This document shows, piece after piece, positions 1 through 11,250 of a stretch of 64,000 bases of DNA (the first letter of the stretch is position 1; each line of letters begins with the position of its first letter). Made by a program: the position numbers and the translations under genes. Source of the DNA: an uncultured Bartonella sp. Its GTDB lineage: Bacteria; Pseudomonadota; Alphaproteobacteria; Rhizobiales; Rhizobiaceae. The notes below the pieces were generated by a model that ran no database searches, was not told where the DNA came from, and was given only the letters and a program-made list of their open reading frames with translations. The stretch spans positions 1-64,000 of the forward strand of contig CAMLBF010000004.1 of NCBI GenBank assembly GCA_946478235.1, read 5' to 3'.

Positions 1-215
<215 letters not shown>

Positions 216-227
216 ATGGTTCCCCGG

Positions 228-1511
228 TTAGGTAGCGTTATGTTGGTCTAGCGTAGCAATTAGCTTGTCACCATCTTGGCCTATAATGAGGCCGTTTACG
301 ATGGTTCCGGCAAGAGCACCGTCAATTTTTGTTAAAGTGAAATCTTCTGTACGACCGATTCCATCTCGTTCGACAAGAATCATGTGTTTGCTGTTTTGTA
401 AACGCTGAAGATGACTTTGATAGGCTTTTTCTCCTGCCTTACGCAGTTTTTCTGCCCTTTGCTTGACAATATGCCGGTCGACTTGTGGCATACGGGCTGC
501 CGGCGTTCCCTCTCTAGGACTAAAGGGAAATACATGAAGATGGGTCAGTCCACATTCATCAATCAGAGATAGTGTATTTTCAAACATTTCATCTGTCTCT
601 GTCGGAAAACCGGCAATGAGATCGGCACCATAAACCATTTCAGGGCGTTTATTGCGCAATTCATTGCAAAATTCGATTGATTGATCACGTAGGTGGCGCC
701 GTTTCATGCGCTTTAAAATCATATTGTCACCCGCCTGTAGAGAAAGGTGCAGATGCGGCATGAGACGTTTTTCATGAACGAGTAATTCGGCCAATTCCTC
801 ATCAACTTCAATTGAATCTATCGAGGAAAGGCGCAAACGTGGTAAGTCCGGTACGCTGCGAAGAATAGAACGAACAAGTTTGCCCAAAGAAGCTTTCCCT
901 GGAAGATCGGGGCCATAACTTGTAAGATCCACGCCTGTCAGGACTACCTCTTGGTAGCCATTTCCATTCAGCCTTTTGATTTGCTCAACAACAGCTCCCA
1001 TTGGAACTGAGCGTGAGGGGCCACGTCCATAAGGGATAATACAAAAAGTGCAACGATGATCGCAACCATTTTGAACCTGCACAAAGGCACGGGCATGTCC
1101 TTCAATAGAGTCAACCATATGAGGCGCGTTTTCCCGCACCTCCATAATATCATTTACTTTTAGTTTTTCGTAATTATTGACGCCGAAATCAGGAAGCTGA
1201 CGATAGGAATGGGCATGCAATTTTTCTTCATTGCCTAGAACGAGATCAACCTCGTCCATATCAGCAAAATCCTGACCAAGAGTTTGCGCCGCACACCCTG
1301 TTACGATGATGCGGGCGAGCGGATTTTCTCTTTTTGCCTTACGAATGGCCTGTTTTGCTTGTCGCACAGCCTCAGCGGTTACGGCGCAAGTATTAAAAAT
1401 AACTGCACCATTTTCGAGATCATCAAGTCCTGCGGCGGCACTTTCCTTGCGCATAACCTCAGATTCAAAGGCGTTCAGTCGGCAGCCAAAGGTTACGATT
1501 TCCGTTGCCAT
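228..1511 (-). CDS. mtaB: tRNA (N6-threonylcarbamoyladenosine(37)-C2)-methylthiotransferase MtaB
   Basis: Radical SAM motif CDHRCTFCIIPYGRGPSRS, N-terminal MTTase residues (TFGCRLN, NTCAVT), LHVFPFSPREGT. Confidence 0.92.
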   Translation of the reverse strand: MATEIVTFGCRLNAFESEVMRKESAAAGLDDLENGAVIFNTCAVTAEAVRQAKQAIRKAKRENPLARIIVTGCAAQTLGQDFADMDEVDLVLGNEEKLHAHSYRQLPDFGVNNYEKLKVNDIMEVRENAPHMVDSIEGHARAFVQVQNGCDHRCTFCIIPYGRGPSRSVPMGAVVEQIKRLNGNGYQEVVLTGVDLTSYGPDLPGKASLGKLVRSILRSVPDLPRLRLSSIDSIEVDEELAELLVHEKRLMPHLHLSLQAGDNMILKRMKRRHLRDQSIEFCNELRNKRPEMVYGADLIAGFPTETDEMFENTLSLIDECGLTHLHVFPFSPREGTPAARMPQVDRHIVKQRAEKLRKAGEKAYQSHLQRLQNSKHMILVERDGIGRTEDFTLTKIDGALAGTIVNGLIIGQDGDKLIATLDQHNAT

Positions 1512-2359
1512 TAGGATAGCTTCCTTTGGTAATTACCGGTAAGGGAATCAAACCATCCTGCAAATTCGAATTCGGTTGGGCCTGTCATGATAATATGATC
1601 GTCGTTACGCCATTCTATTTGCAGGTTTCCACCTGGTAATGTCACTGTAACATGGCGTTTGGTCAAATTCCGGCGGTGAGATGCGACAGTCGCAGCACAG
1701 GCAGCCGTGCCACATGCGCGGGTTAGCCCTGCACCACGTTCCCACGTCCTTAGCATGAGTGTCTCATCAGAGGTCACGTGTGCAATGGAAATATTGCAGC
1801 GTTCTGGAAAAAATGGATCATGTTCCAATTTTGGGCCATATTGATCCAAAGCCACCTGATTAACATCCTCATTTACAAAATAAATGGCATGTGGGTTTCC
1901 CATGGATACAAGTGAAGCATCGGTCAATGGACCGTAAGAAACATCGGCATGGTTGGTGTCAGGTATGGCTGTTGCAACTGGTATTTCATTCCAGATAAGG
2001 TGTGGTTTGCCCATGTCAACCGAAACAAGGCCATTATCAAGGCGTGTTGCTTCAACTATGCCTGCCGCAGTATCGAGTTTGAAATGGTTACCCAGATTTT
2101 GTTTATACAACCATTCCACAACGCAGCGTGTACCATTTCCACAAGCTTGCGCCATCGAGCCATCAGCATTCCATATTTCAATATGGTAGTCGGTACCTGC
2201 TTTTTGAGTGTTATGAACAGCCATAATTTGATCAAAAGCGGTCTCTGTTTCTTTTGCCAATGCAATAGCAGCCTGTGGCGTAATATTTTTTTCCGCATTA
2301 CGCATATCGGCAACGATAATTTCGTTACCCAAGCCATTCATTTTGTAAAAAGGAACCAT
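1511..2359 (-). CDS. dapF: Diaminopimelate epimerase
   Basis: KMNGLGNEIIVADMR, ACGNGTRCV, GAGLTRACGTAACA active-site motifs. Confidence 0.95.
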   Translation of the reverse strand: MVPFYKMNGLGNEIIVADMRNAEKNITPQAAIALAKETETAFDQIMAVHNTQKAGTDYHIEIWNADGSMAQACGNGTRCVVEWLYKQNLGNHFKLDTAAGIVEATRLDNGLVSVDMGKPHLIWNEIPVATAIPDTNHADVSYGPLTDASLVSMGNPHAIYFVNEDVNQVALDQYGPKLEHDPFFPERCNISIAHVTSDETLMLRTWERGAGLTRACGTAACAATVASHRRNLTKRHVTVTLPGGNLQIEWRNDDHIIMTGPTEFEFAGWFDSLTGNYQRKLS

Positions 2360-2837
2360 TCTTTTTATTTACCTTTGAATTTTTACCATAATATGACCGA
2401 AAAGTCTTTAAATTGCCAGTTATAGCAATGGAAAGTAAAGGCGAAATTTAAACTGGAATGAGCCAATATACGATTTGATCAAATGATATTCGAAAATATT
2501 ATGGTATTTCACTCGTTTGGCAGCAAATTTTTTATTCTTTTTCAAACAAGGTAAATGCGATTATAAAACAAACTTATATTTAAAATTATAGTTATTTTTC
2601 AATTTCTTATATTGATTTAAGCTTTTTACGGAATGGTAAATTTCATGATAATGATGTGAAATATCCGGCAAAATGATCGTCAGATTAAAAGATTGTTGTC
2701 ATGTTTTGCTTTTTTTCTGCTGTCTTTTTGTTATTTATAACTACAATTGAATAATATTATGGAAATTGTGCATTTGATGTGCAATCTCTGATGCGCGGTT
2801 CATGAATGGTGCGCGTTGCAGCTATGGAGAGTGTAGA

Positions 2838-3383
2838 ATGGCAATCTCGAAAAGTTTAACATTAGGCCTTGCTGTCGTAGCTATGGCGCTTTCTGGTTGT
2901 ATGTCATCAAGATTGGGGAATGATGGTGGTGGCGATGCTCCGCAAGTTGTCATGCCGGGCCCTGCCAGTTCTGGCGGTATAAGTCAGTCTACATTACCGC
3001 CCCCATCAGGAAGCTTTCCTGCAGCACCAAGTAGTAATGTTGCAAGTGCAGATGCAACCGCTCCAGGCCAAACTGTTAGCCAGCAACCACCAAGCAATGC
3101 TGCAGATTTGACACCAGCCAGCGTTGCGGGTGTCTGGAAAGCTTCTATTGGAGGCTTGAACTGCCAAATAGCGACACCACAAACAAAGTATGGCCAGGGA
3201 TATCGTGCTGGTCCTCTGCATTGTCCTGCAGCCTTTACGGGGGTTAGCTCATGGGCAATTAATGGCAAACAGTTGAATTTCTATGATAATTCAGGAAGTC
3301 CGATTGCGACACTTTATTCGGCAGGATCAAGCCGCTTTGAAGGGAATACTGTGAATGGTCAGGCCGTTATTTTGAGCCGTTAA
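2838..3383 (+). CDS. omp19: Outer membrane lipoprotein Omp19 (Inh-type protease inhibitor domain)
   Basis: Lipobox LSGC; DLTPASVAGVWKASIGGLNCQIATPQTKYGQGYRAGPLHCP closely matches recalled Brucella Omp19. Start moved to 2838 (MAISKS). Confidence 0.88.
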   Translation: MAISKSLTLGLAVVAMALSGCMSSRLGNDGGGDAPQVVMPGPASSGGISQSTLPPPSGSFPAAPSSNVASADATAPGQTVSQQPPSNAADLTPASVAGVWKASIGGLNCQIATPQTKYGQGYRAGPLHCPAAFTGVSSWAINGKQLNFYDNSGSPIATLYSAGSSRFEGNTVNGQAVILSR

Positions 3384-3454
3384 TCGGCTCAAACATTCGG
3401 TTATTAAATATTTCAGGAAGTTTTTTCGATTTCTCGAGTTAAAGGATGTAGCGA

Positions 3455-4603
3455 ATGGGGGTAATGCTGGAGCGTTATGAAACGCTGGTTGAGAATGGAG
3501 ATATCAATTCCGATCCAGCTCAAATAGCTTTAACGGCTCATTTTGATCGCCTCATTTCAGACCTATCCAATAAACGATTATCGCAAAAAAGTTCGCCGCT
3601 TGGTTGGTTATTCGGAAAAAACAAAGATAGCAAAAAACCGGTTCAGGGTCTCTATATCTATGGAGAAGTTGGACGCGGCAAAACAATGCTGATGGATCTG
3701 TTTTTTTCCTGTTTGCCGGAAGGGGACAAAAGGCGAGCACATTTTAATGATTTTATGGCTGATGTGCATGATAGGATTAACGAACATCGGCAAGCGTTAA
3801 CCCGCGGTGAAACAAAACAGAATGATCCTATTCCACCCGTCGCGGATAGTTTGGCCAAACAGGCAAAAGTTTTATGTTTCGATGAATTTACCGTAACAGA
3901 TATTGCTGACGCTATGGTTCTATCTAGGCTTTTTACAGCTTTGTTTGAACGGAATGTTACATTGATTGCCACTTCCAATGTTGCACCAGATGATCTCTAC
4001 CGCAATGGTCTGAATCGACAGTTGTTTTTGCCTTTTATTTCTATTTTGAAAGAGCATGTCGAAATTGTTAATCTTGATGCCGAAACCGATTATCGCCTTG
4101 AGAAAGCTGATCGTCAGCCGGTGTATATTTCTCCATTAGGGGCTGCGACACTCAATAAAATGGATGCGGCTTGGGAGCTGGTTAAGAATGGTTGTGAGGA
4201 ACACGCCGTTGATGTGACTGTGCGTGGTCATCCGGTTCACGTTCCCCGTTCGACTGAAAAAGCTGCGCGATTTGAATATGTTGATCTTTGTTCAAAGCCA
4301 TTAGCTGCGGCGGATTATTTAGCTTTGGCAGAAAAATATCATACATTCTTCATCGATAATGTGCCTATTATGGATGATGAGCATCGTAATGAAACGAAAC
4401 GTTTCATTCTATTGGTCGATACGCTTTATGACCGTCATGTTCGTTTATTTATTTCAGCTGCCGATACTGCAAATAAACTGTATCAGGGACATTCTCATAC
4501 AACTGAAACATTTGAGTTTGAACGGACTGCTTCACGGCTTTTTGAAATGCAAAGTGAAGAATATTTGCAGATTTGGGCAGAGAAAAATCAAGCCAGTCTT
4601 TGA
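3455..4603 (+). CDS. zapE: Cell division protein ZapE (AFG1-like ATPase)
   Basis: Walker A GEVGRGKTMLMD, Walker B LCFDEFTVTDIADAM, AFG1 family layout. Confidence 0.9.
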   Translation: MGVMLERYETLVENGDINSDPAQIALTAHFDRLISDLSNKRLSQKSSPLGWLFGKNKDSKKPVQGLYIYGEVGRGKTMLMDLFFSCLPEGDKRRAHFNDFMADVHDRINEHRQALTRGETKQNDPIPPVADSLAKQAKVLCFDEFTVTDIADAMVLSRLFTALFERNVTLIATSNVAPDDLYRNGLNRQLFLPFISILKEHVEIVNLDAETDYRLEKADRQPVYISPLGAATLNKMDAAWELVKNGCEEHAVDVTVRGHPVHVPRSTEKAARFEYVDLCSKPLAAADYLALAEKYHTFFIDNVPIMDDEHRNETKRFILLVDTLYDRHVRLFISAADTANKLYQGHSHTTETFEFERTASRLFEMQSEEYLQIWAEKNQASL

Positions 4604-4842
4604 AAAATCTTACAAGATGTTCAAATTGTGTCAATATGACGCATAATTATGTGTAAATATTGACGTTTACGTAAAGTGATTTCAGTATAAATAATTGAAA
4701 TTATTGAATTTCGATTATTCTATTGTCTTTTTACCTGATTTGGCCTATCGAAAATATAGATATAAATTTTCGGGTTATTTGGAATTACCAGTCAATTTAT
4801 ACGGGAGTTTTAATCGTTCTGGTTTTTGGGGCGTTATTATGA

Positions 4843-5894
<1,052 letters not shown>

Positions 5895-5895
<1 letters not shown>

Positions 5896-5916
5896 GTGGG
5901 GTCAGCCCCACTTTTT
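5895..5916 (+). terminator. Rho-independent terminator after mdh
   Basis: AGTGGGG-tcag-CCCCACT followed by TTTTT, overlapping the mdh stop codon. Confidence 0.8.
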
Positions 5917-5986
5917 CGTTGAATAGAGTCGGATATACCGATTTTCCGGGACCGTCTTTCGGCCCAAAATAGAAAAGGAAAAATGA

Positions 5987-7183
5987 ATGAATATCCATGA
6001 ATATCAGGCCAAGCGTCTGCTTCATGAATATGGTGCACCTATTGCTAATGGTGTTGCTGTGTATTCAGTCGAGCAGGCAGAGGAATGGGCAAAAAAATTG
6101 CCTGGACCGCTTTATGTCGTAAAAAGCCAGATCCATGCTGGTGGTCGCGGCAAAGGCAAGTTCAAGGAACTTGGTCCCGATGCTAAAGGTGGCGTCCGTC
6201 TGGCAAAGTCAGTTGATGAAGTTGTAGCCAATGTAAAAGAAATGCTTGGCAAGACACTCGTCACAAAACAGACAGGTCCAGCCGGCAAGCAGGTCAATCG
6301 TCTTTATATTGAAGACGGTGCGGATATTGATCGTGAACTTTACCTATCTATTCTTGTCGACCGGACAGTCGGTGAAGTTGCTTTTGTTGTTTCAACAGAA
6401 GGTGGTATGGATATCGAAACGGTTGCTCATGACACACCAGAAAAAATCCTTACCCTAGCAATTGATCCTGAAAAAGGCGTAACCGCTGAAGATAGTACAA
6501 AGCTTTGCGATGCGTTGAAATTGGATGGCGCTGCCCGTGAAGATGGCATGAAACTATTCCCGATCCTTTATAAGGCTTTCGTGGAAAAAGATATGAGCCT
6601 ACTTGAGGTTAACCCATTGATCGTCATGAAGAACGGTCATTTGCGTTTGCTCGATTCCAAAGTATCGTTCGACAATAACGCTTTGTTCCGTCATCAGGAC
6701 ATTCTTGAACTGCGTGATACAACAGAAGAAGATCCAAAGGAAATTGAAGCTTCCAAGCATGATCTTGCTTACGTAGCTCTTGAAGGCAACATCGGTTGTA
6801 TGGTCAACGGTGCTGGTCTTGCAATGGCAACGATGGATATCATCAAGCTTTATGGTGGTGAGCCAGCTAACTTCCTTGATGTTGGTGGTGGTGCTACAAA
6901 AGAACGCGTCACAGCAGCTTTCAAGATTATTACGGCCGACCCACATGTAAAAGGCATTCTTATCAATATCTTTGGTGGCATCATGCGTTGTGATGTTATC
7001 GCAGAAGGTGTTGTTGCTGCCGTTAAAGAAGTTGGCTTGAAGGTACCTTTGGTGGTTCGTCTTGAAGGAACCAATGTCGATAAAGGCAAAGCCATTATCA
7101 ACGAAAGTGGCCTCAATGTGATTTCTGCGGATGATCTTGATGACGCCGCTAAGAAAATCGTTGCAGCCGTGAAGGGAGCTTAA
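5987..7183 (+). CDS. sucC: Succinyl-CoA synthetase beta subunit (ADP-forming)
   Basis: [15 protein letters not shown]-grasp, [16 protein letters not shown]. Confidence 0.96.
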   Translation: MNIHEYQAKRLLHEYGAPIANGVAVYSVEQAEEWAKKLPGPLYVVKSQIHAGGRGKGKFKELGPDAKGGVRLAKSVDEVVANVKEMLGKTLVTKQTGPAGKQVNRLYIEDGADIDRELYLSILVDRTVGEVAFVVSTEGGMDIETVAHDTPEKILTLAIDPEKGVTAEDSTKLCDALKLDGAAREDGMKLFPILYKAFVEKDMSLLEVNPLIVMKNGHLRLLDSKVSFDNNALFRHQDILELRDTTEEDPKEIEASKHDLAYVALEGNIGCMVNGAGLAMATMDIIKLYGGEPANFLDVGGGATKERVTAAFKIITADPHVKGILINIFGGIMRCDVIAEGVVAAVKEVGLKVPLVVRLEGTNVDKGKAIINESGLNVISADDLDDAAKKIVAAVKGA

Positions 7184-7186
7184 ATC

Positions 7187-8089
7187 ATGTCGATTCTTAT
7201 CAACAAAGATACTAAGGTTCTCGTACAGGGCTTGACCGGTAAAACCGGTACATTCCACACGGAACAGGCTTTGGCCTATCATGGCACAAAGATGGTTGGT
7301 GGTGTAAACCCTAAAAAAGGTGGCGAAACTTGGCAGGGTGGTAATGGTGAAACATTACCAATTTTCACAAGTGTTGCTGAGGGTAAAGAAAAGACAGGTG
7401 CCGATGCTTCTGTTATCTATGTTCCACCAGCAGGTGCTGCAGCTGCAATCATTGAAGCTATTGAAGCTGAAATTGGTTTGATCGTTTGTATCACCGAGGG
7501 TATTCCTGTTCTTGACATGGTCAAAGTTAAGGCCAGATTGAACAAGTCAAAATCACGCCTTGTTGGTCCAAACTGTCCAGGTGTTTTGACTCCAGATGAA
7601 TGCAAGATTGGTATTATGCCAGGCTCTATCTTTAAGAAGGGTTCTGTTGGTGTTGTATCACGCTCAGGTACTTTGACATATGAAGCTGTTTATCAGACTT
7701 CAATGGAAGGTTTAGGCCAGACGACAGCTGTCGGTATTGGTGGCGACCCTGTTAAAGGAACAGAGTTTATTGACGTGCTAGAGATGTTCTTGGCCGACGA
7801 AGCAACTGAATCAATTGTTATGATTGGTGAAATTGGTGGTTCTGCTGAAGAAGATGCTTCCCAATTCCTGATTGATGAAGCCAAAAAAGGCCGCCATAAA
7901 CCTGTTGTAGGCTTTATTGCTGGTCGTACAGCACCTCCAGGACGTACAATGGGGCACGCTGGTGCCGTTATTTCTGGTGGTAAAGGTGGTGCGGAAGATA
8001 AGATTGCAGCTATGGAAGCTGCAGGTATCCGCGTTTCACCTTCGCCAGCTCAGATTGGCAAAACACTTGTAGACGTTCTTAAAGGCTAA
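7187..8089 (+). CDS. sucD: Succinyl-CoA synthetase alpha subunit
   Basis: CoA-binding domain, [28 protein letters not shown]. Confidence 0.96.
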   Translation: MSILINKDTKVLVQGLTGKTGTFHTEQALAYHGTKMVGGVNPKKGGETWQGGNGETLPIFTSVAEGKEKTGADASVIYVPPAGAAAAIIEAIEAEIGLIVCITEGIPVLDMVKVKARLNKSKSRLVGPNCPGVLTPDECKIGIMPGSIFKKGSVGVVSRSGTLTYEAVYQTSMEGLGQTTAVGIGGDPVKGTEFIDVLEMFLADEATESIVMIGEIGGSAEEDASQFLIDEAKKGRHKPVVGFIAGRTAPPGRTMGHAGAVISGGKGGAEDKIAAMEAAGIRVSPSPAQIGKTLVDVLKG

Positions 8090-8098
8090 ATGCTTGAA

Positions 8099-8211
8099 AG
8101 CCACCCGTTGTAAAATACGGGTGGCTAAATATTCAACAGAAGCAATGGCTTCTTCAACGTAATTCCGTAGGGGATACCCACGGATTTTAAGGAGACGGAA
8201 CAAACGTTCCG
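8099..8211 (+). other. Structured sucD-sucA intergenic segment: four consecutive hairpins (8099-8126, 8138-8153, 8164-8184, 8196-8211)
   Basis: AGCCACCCGT/ACGGGTGGCT (10 bp); AGAAGC-aatg-GCTTCT (6 bp); TCCGT(a)GGG-gata-CCCACGGA; CGGAAC-aaac-GTTCCG (6 bp). All read directly. Confidence 0.75.
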
Positions 8212-8220
8212 GCAGAAGAA

Positions 8221-11217
8221 ATGGCAAGGCAGGACCAGTCAAACGATCTTTTTGCACAAACTTCATTTCTATATGGCGGCAATGCTGACTATATTGATCA
8301 GTTATATGCAGAATACGAAAAAGATCCCGCTAGTGTTGATCCACAATGGCGTGAATTTTTTGAAAATCTTCAGGATAACAAAGAAGACGTGCTTAAAAAC
8401 GCCGAAGGGGCATCTTGGAAGCGTGATAATTGGCCTTTGAAAGAGAGTGGTGAACTTGTTTCAGCTCTTGACGGGGATTGGCCCACAGTCGAAAAGCATA
8501 TCGGGGATAAACTTAAAGGTAAAGCAGCTGAAGCAACCGCAAAAGGTTTACCCGCAGCTACTGATGCCGATATCATTCAGGCAACGCGTGACTCTGTCCG
8601 CGCAATTATGATGATCCGCGCTTACCGTTCGCGTGGTCACCTTCATGCCAAGCTTGATCCATTGCAGCTTCGTGAAGCGCCTGAAGATTATAACGAATTG
8701 TCTCCAGAGACCTATGGTTTCACGGCGGCAGACAATGATCGCAAGATTTTTATTGATAACGTATTAGGACTTGAATACGCTACAATTCCTCAAATGTTGG
8801 AAATCCTTAGAAATACATATTGCTCGACAATTGGCGTTGAGTTTATGCATATTTCTGATCCTGCACAAAAAAGCTGGATTCAAGAACGCATTGAGGGTCC
8901 ACGTAATTGGGTATCTTTTACACCAGAAGGTAAAAAAGCTATCGTTCATAAATTGGTTGAAGCAGAAGGCTTTGAGCAATTCTTGGATACCAAGTATAAA
9001 GGAACCAAGCGTTTTGGTCTCGATGGTGGTGAAGCGCTTATCCCAGCTTTGGAACAAATCATTAAGCGCGGCGGTGCATTAGGCGTTGAAGAAATCGTTT
9101 TCGGTATGGCGCACCGCGGTCGTTTGAATGTTTTGTCGCAGGTTCTATCTAAGTCACACCGTGCTATTTTCCACGAATTCAAAGGTGGATCATATAAACC
9201 TGATGATGTAGAAGGTTCAGGTGACGTTAAGTATCACTTAGGATCATCTTCTGATCGTGAATTTGACGGCAATAAAGTTCACCTGTCACTTTTGCCAAAT
9301 CCTTCTCATCTTGAAATTGTTGACCCAGTTGTTATGGGTAAAACACGTGCCAAACAGGATCAGCTTGTTGGTCCAACCCGCACAGACCTTATTCCTCTAA
9401 GCGAACGCGCTAAGGTTATGCCCGTTCTCATCCATGGTGATGCGGCATTTGCTGGACAAGGCGTTATTCAGGAAACTTTGGGTCTTTCTGGGCTTAAAGG
9501 TTATCGTGTTGCTGGTTCAATCCACTTTATCATCAATAACCAGATTGGCTTTACCACCAATCCGCGCTTTTCAAGATCATCGCCATATCCATCAGATATA
9601 GCGAAAATGATCGATGCACCGATTTTCCATGTTAATGGAGATGATCCGGAAGCTGTTGTTTATGTTGCTAAGGTTGCAACAGAATTCCGTCAGATTTTCC
9701 ATAAGCCGGTTGTTATCGACATGTTCTGTTATCGTCGATTTGGTCACAATGAAGGCGATGAACCATCTTTCACTCAACCACTTATGTATAAAGCAATTCG
9801 CGGTCATAAAACTACCTTGCAGCTTTATGCAGATCAATTGGAAAAAGAAGGTCATCTCAAGCCAGAAGACTTGCAAGCACAACAGCAAGAATGGCGTGAT
9901 AAGCTTGAAGCAGAGTTCGAAGCAGCTTCATCTTATAAGCCTAACAAAGCTGATTGGCTCGACGGCACATGGACTGGCTTGAAAGCCGCAGACAATGCAG
10001 ACGAGCAGCGCCGTGGCGCAACAGGTGTTCCAGTTAAAACACTGAAAGAAATTGGACAGAAATTGGTAGAAATACCGGCAGATTTCCATGTTCATAAAAC
10101 CATTCAGCGTTTCTTGGACAACCGTGCCAAAATGTTCGAAACCGGTGAAGGTATCGACTGGGCAACGGGTGAGGCTTTGGCATTTGGTTCTCTTTGCCTT
10201 GAAGGCGCACCAATCCGCTTGTCTGGTGAAGATGTAGAACGTGGTACATTCAGTCAACGTCACTCTGTTCTTTATGATCAAGAAAATGAAAACCGCTATA
10301 TCCCATTGAATAACCTTAAAAAGGGACAAGCGATCTATGAACCTGTCAACTCAATGTTGTCTGAAGAAGGCGTATTGGGATTTGAATATGGTTACTCATT
10401 GGCTGAGCCACGCGGCTTGACATTATGGGAAGCACAATTTGGTGACTTCGCAAATGGCGCACAAGTTCTGTTCGACCAGTTTATTTCTTCTGGTGAACGC
10501 AAATGGTTGCGTATGAGCGGTCTGGTTTGCTTGTTGCCACACGGTTTTGAAGGCCAAGGCCCAGAGCACTCTTCTGCTCGTTTGGAACGTTATTTGCAGC
10601 TTTGTGCTGAAGATAATATGCAGGTTGCCAACTGTACAACACCTGCCAATTACTTCCACATTTTGCGTCGTCAAATCAAACGTGACTTCCGTAAGCCACT
10701 CATTCTTATGACACCAAAGTCATTGTTGCGTCATAAACGTGCAATTTCTCCATTAAGCGATATGGGTGCAGATACTACATTCCATCGCTTGTTGTTGGAC
10801 GATGCACAGCAACTGAAGGATCAGGCAATCAAGTTGCAAAAAGACAACAAGATTCGTCGTGTCGTCTTGTGTACCGGTAAAGTTTATTACGATCTTTATG
10901 AAGAACGTGAAAAACGCGGCATAGACGATGTCTATCTGTTGCGCGTTGAGCAGCTTTACCCATTCCCGGCAAAAGCTTTGATAACTGTGCTTTCTCGCTT
11001 CTTGCAGGCAGAGATTGTCTGGTGTCAGGAAGAGCCGAAAAATATGGGTGCTTGGTCGTTCATCGAACCTTACCTTGAATGGGTGTTGGCACATATTGGA
11101 GCAAAATATCCACGTGCCCGTTATGCTGGCCGTCCTGCAAGCGCATCGCCTGCAGCAGGTCTCATGTCACAACACCTTCAACAGCTCGCAGCGTTCCTTG
11201 AAGACGCACTGGCTTAA
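8221..11217 (+). CDS. sucA: 2-oxoglutarate dehydrogenase E1 component
   Basis: N-terminal NDLFAQTSFLYGGNADYIDQLY, thiamine-PP enzyme motifs, GMAHRGRLNVL, 998 aa. Confidence 0.96.
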   Translation: MARQDQSNDLFAQTSFLYGGNADYIDQLYAEYEKDPASVDPQWREFFENLQDNKEDVLKNAEGASWKRDNWPLKESGELVSALDGDWPTVEKHIGDKLKGKAAEATAKGLPAATDADIIQATRDSVRAIMMIRAYRSRGHLHAKLDPLQLREAPEDYNELSPETYGFTAADNDRKIFIDNVLGLEYATIPQMLEILRNTYCSTIGVEFMHISDPAQKSWIQERIEGPRNWVSFTPEGKKAIVHKLVEAEGFEQFLDTKYKGTKRFGLDGGEALIPALEQIIKRGGALGVEEIVFGMAHRGRLNVLSQVLSKSHRAIFHEFKGGSYKPDDVEGSGDVKYHLGSSSDREFDGNKVHLSLLPNPSHLEIVDPVVMGKTRAKQDQLVGPTRTDLIPLSERAKVMPVLIHGDAAFAGQGVIQETLGLSGLKGYRVAGSIHFIINNQIGFTTNPRFSRSSPYPSDIAKMIDAPIFHVNGDDPEAVVYVAKVATEFRQIFHKPVVIDMFCYRRFGHNEGDEPSFTQPLMYKAIRGHKTTLQLYADQLEKEGHLKPEDLQAQQQEWRDKLEAEFEAASSYKPNKADWLDGTWTGLKAADNADEQRRGATGVPVKTLKEIGQKLVEIPADFHVHKTIQRFLDNRAKMFETGEGIDWATGEALAFGSLCLEGAPIRLSGEDVERGTFSQRHSVLYDQENENRYIPLNNLKKGQAIYEPVNSMLSEEGVLGFEYGYSLAEPRGLTLWEAQFGDFANGAQVLFDQFISSGERKWLRMSGLVCLLPHGFEGQGPEHSSARLERYLQLCAEDNMQVANCTTPANYFHILRRQIKRDFRKPLILMTPKSLLRHKRAISPLSDMGADTTFHRLLLDDAQQLKDQAIKLQKDNKIRRVVLCTGKVYYDLYEEREKRGIDDVYLLRVEQLYPFPAKALITVLSRFLQAEIVWCQEEPKNMGAWSFIEPYLEWVLAHIGAKYPRARYAGRPASASPAAGLMSQHLQQLAAFLEDALA

Positions 11218-11250
11218 TTTACTTATCACTCTGACGTATGGAAAAAAATT

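Noticed and set aside
968-1153. Short ORFs antisense or out of frame inside mtaB, dapF, suc genes, mrp genes, metX etc. in the ORF track
   Set aside because: They overlap strongly supported coding regions in other frames, show no recognisable domains or RBS, and have the composition expected of shadow ORFs.
6599-7282. 227-aa antisense ORF across sucC/sucD
   Set aside because: Low-complexity shadow of a highly biased housekeeping gene (Asn/His/Asp-rich translation); no family signature.
9928-10329. 133-aa antisense ORF inside sucA
   Set aside because: Same explanation as other antisense shadows; no start context or domain.
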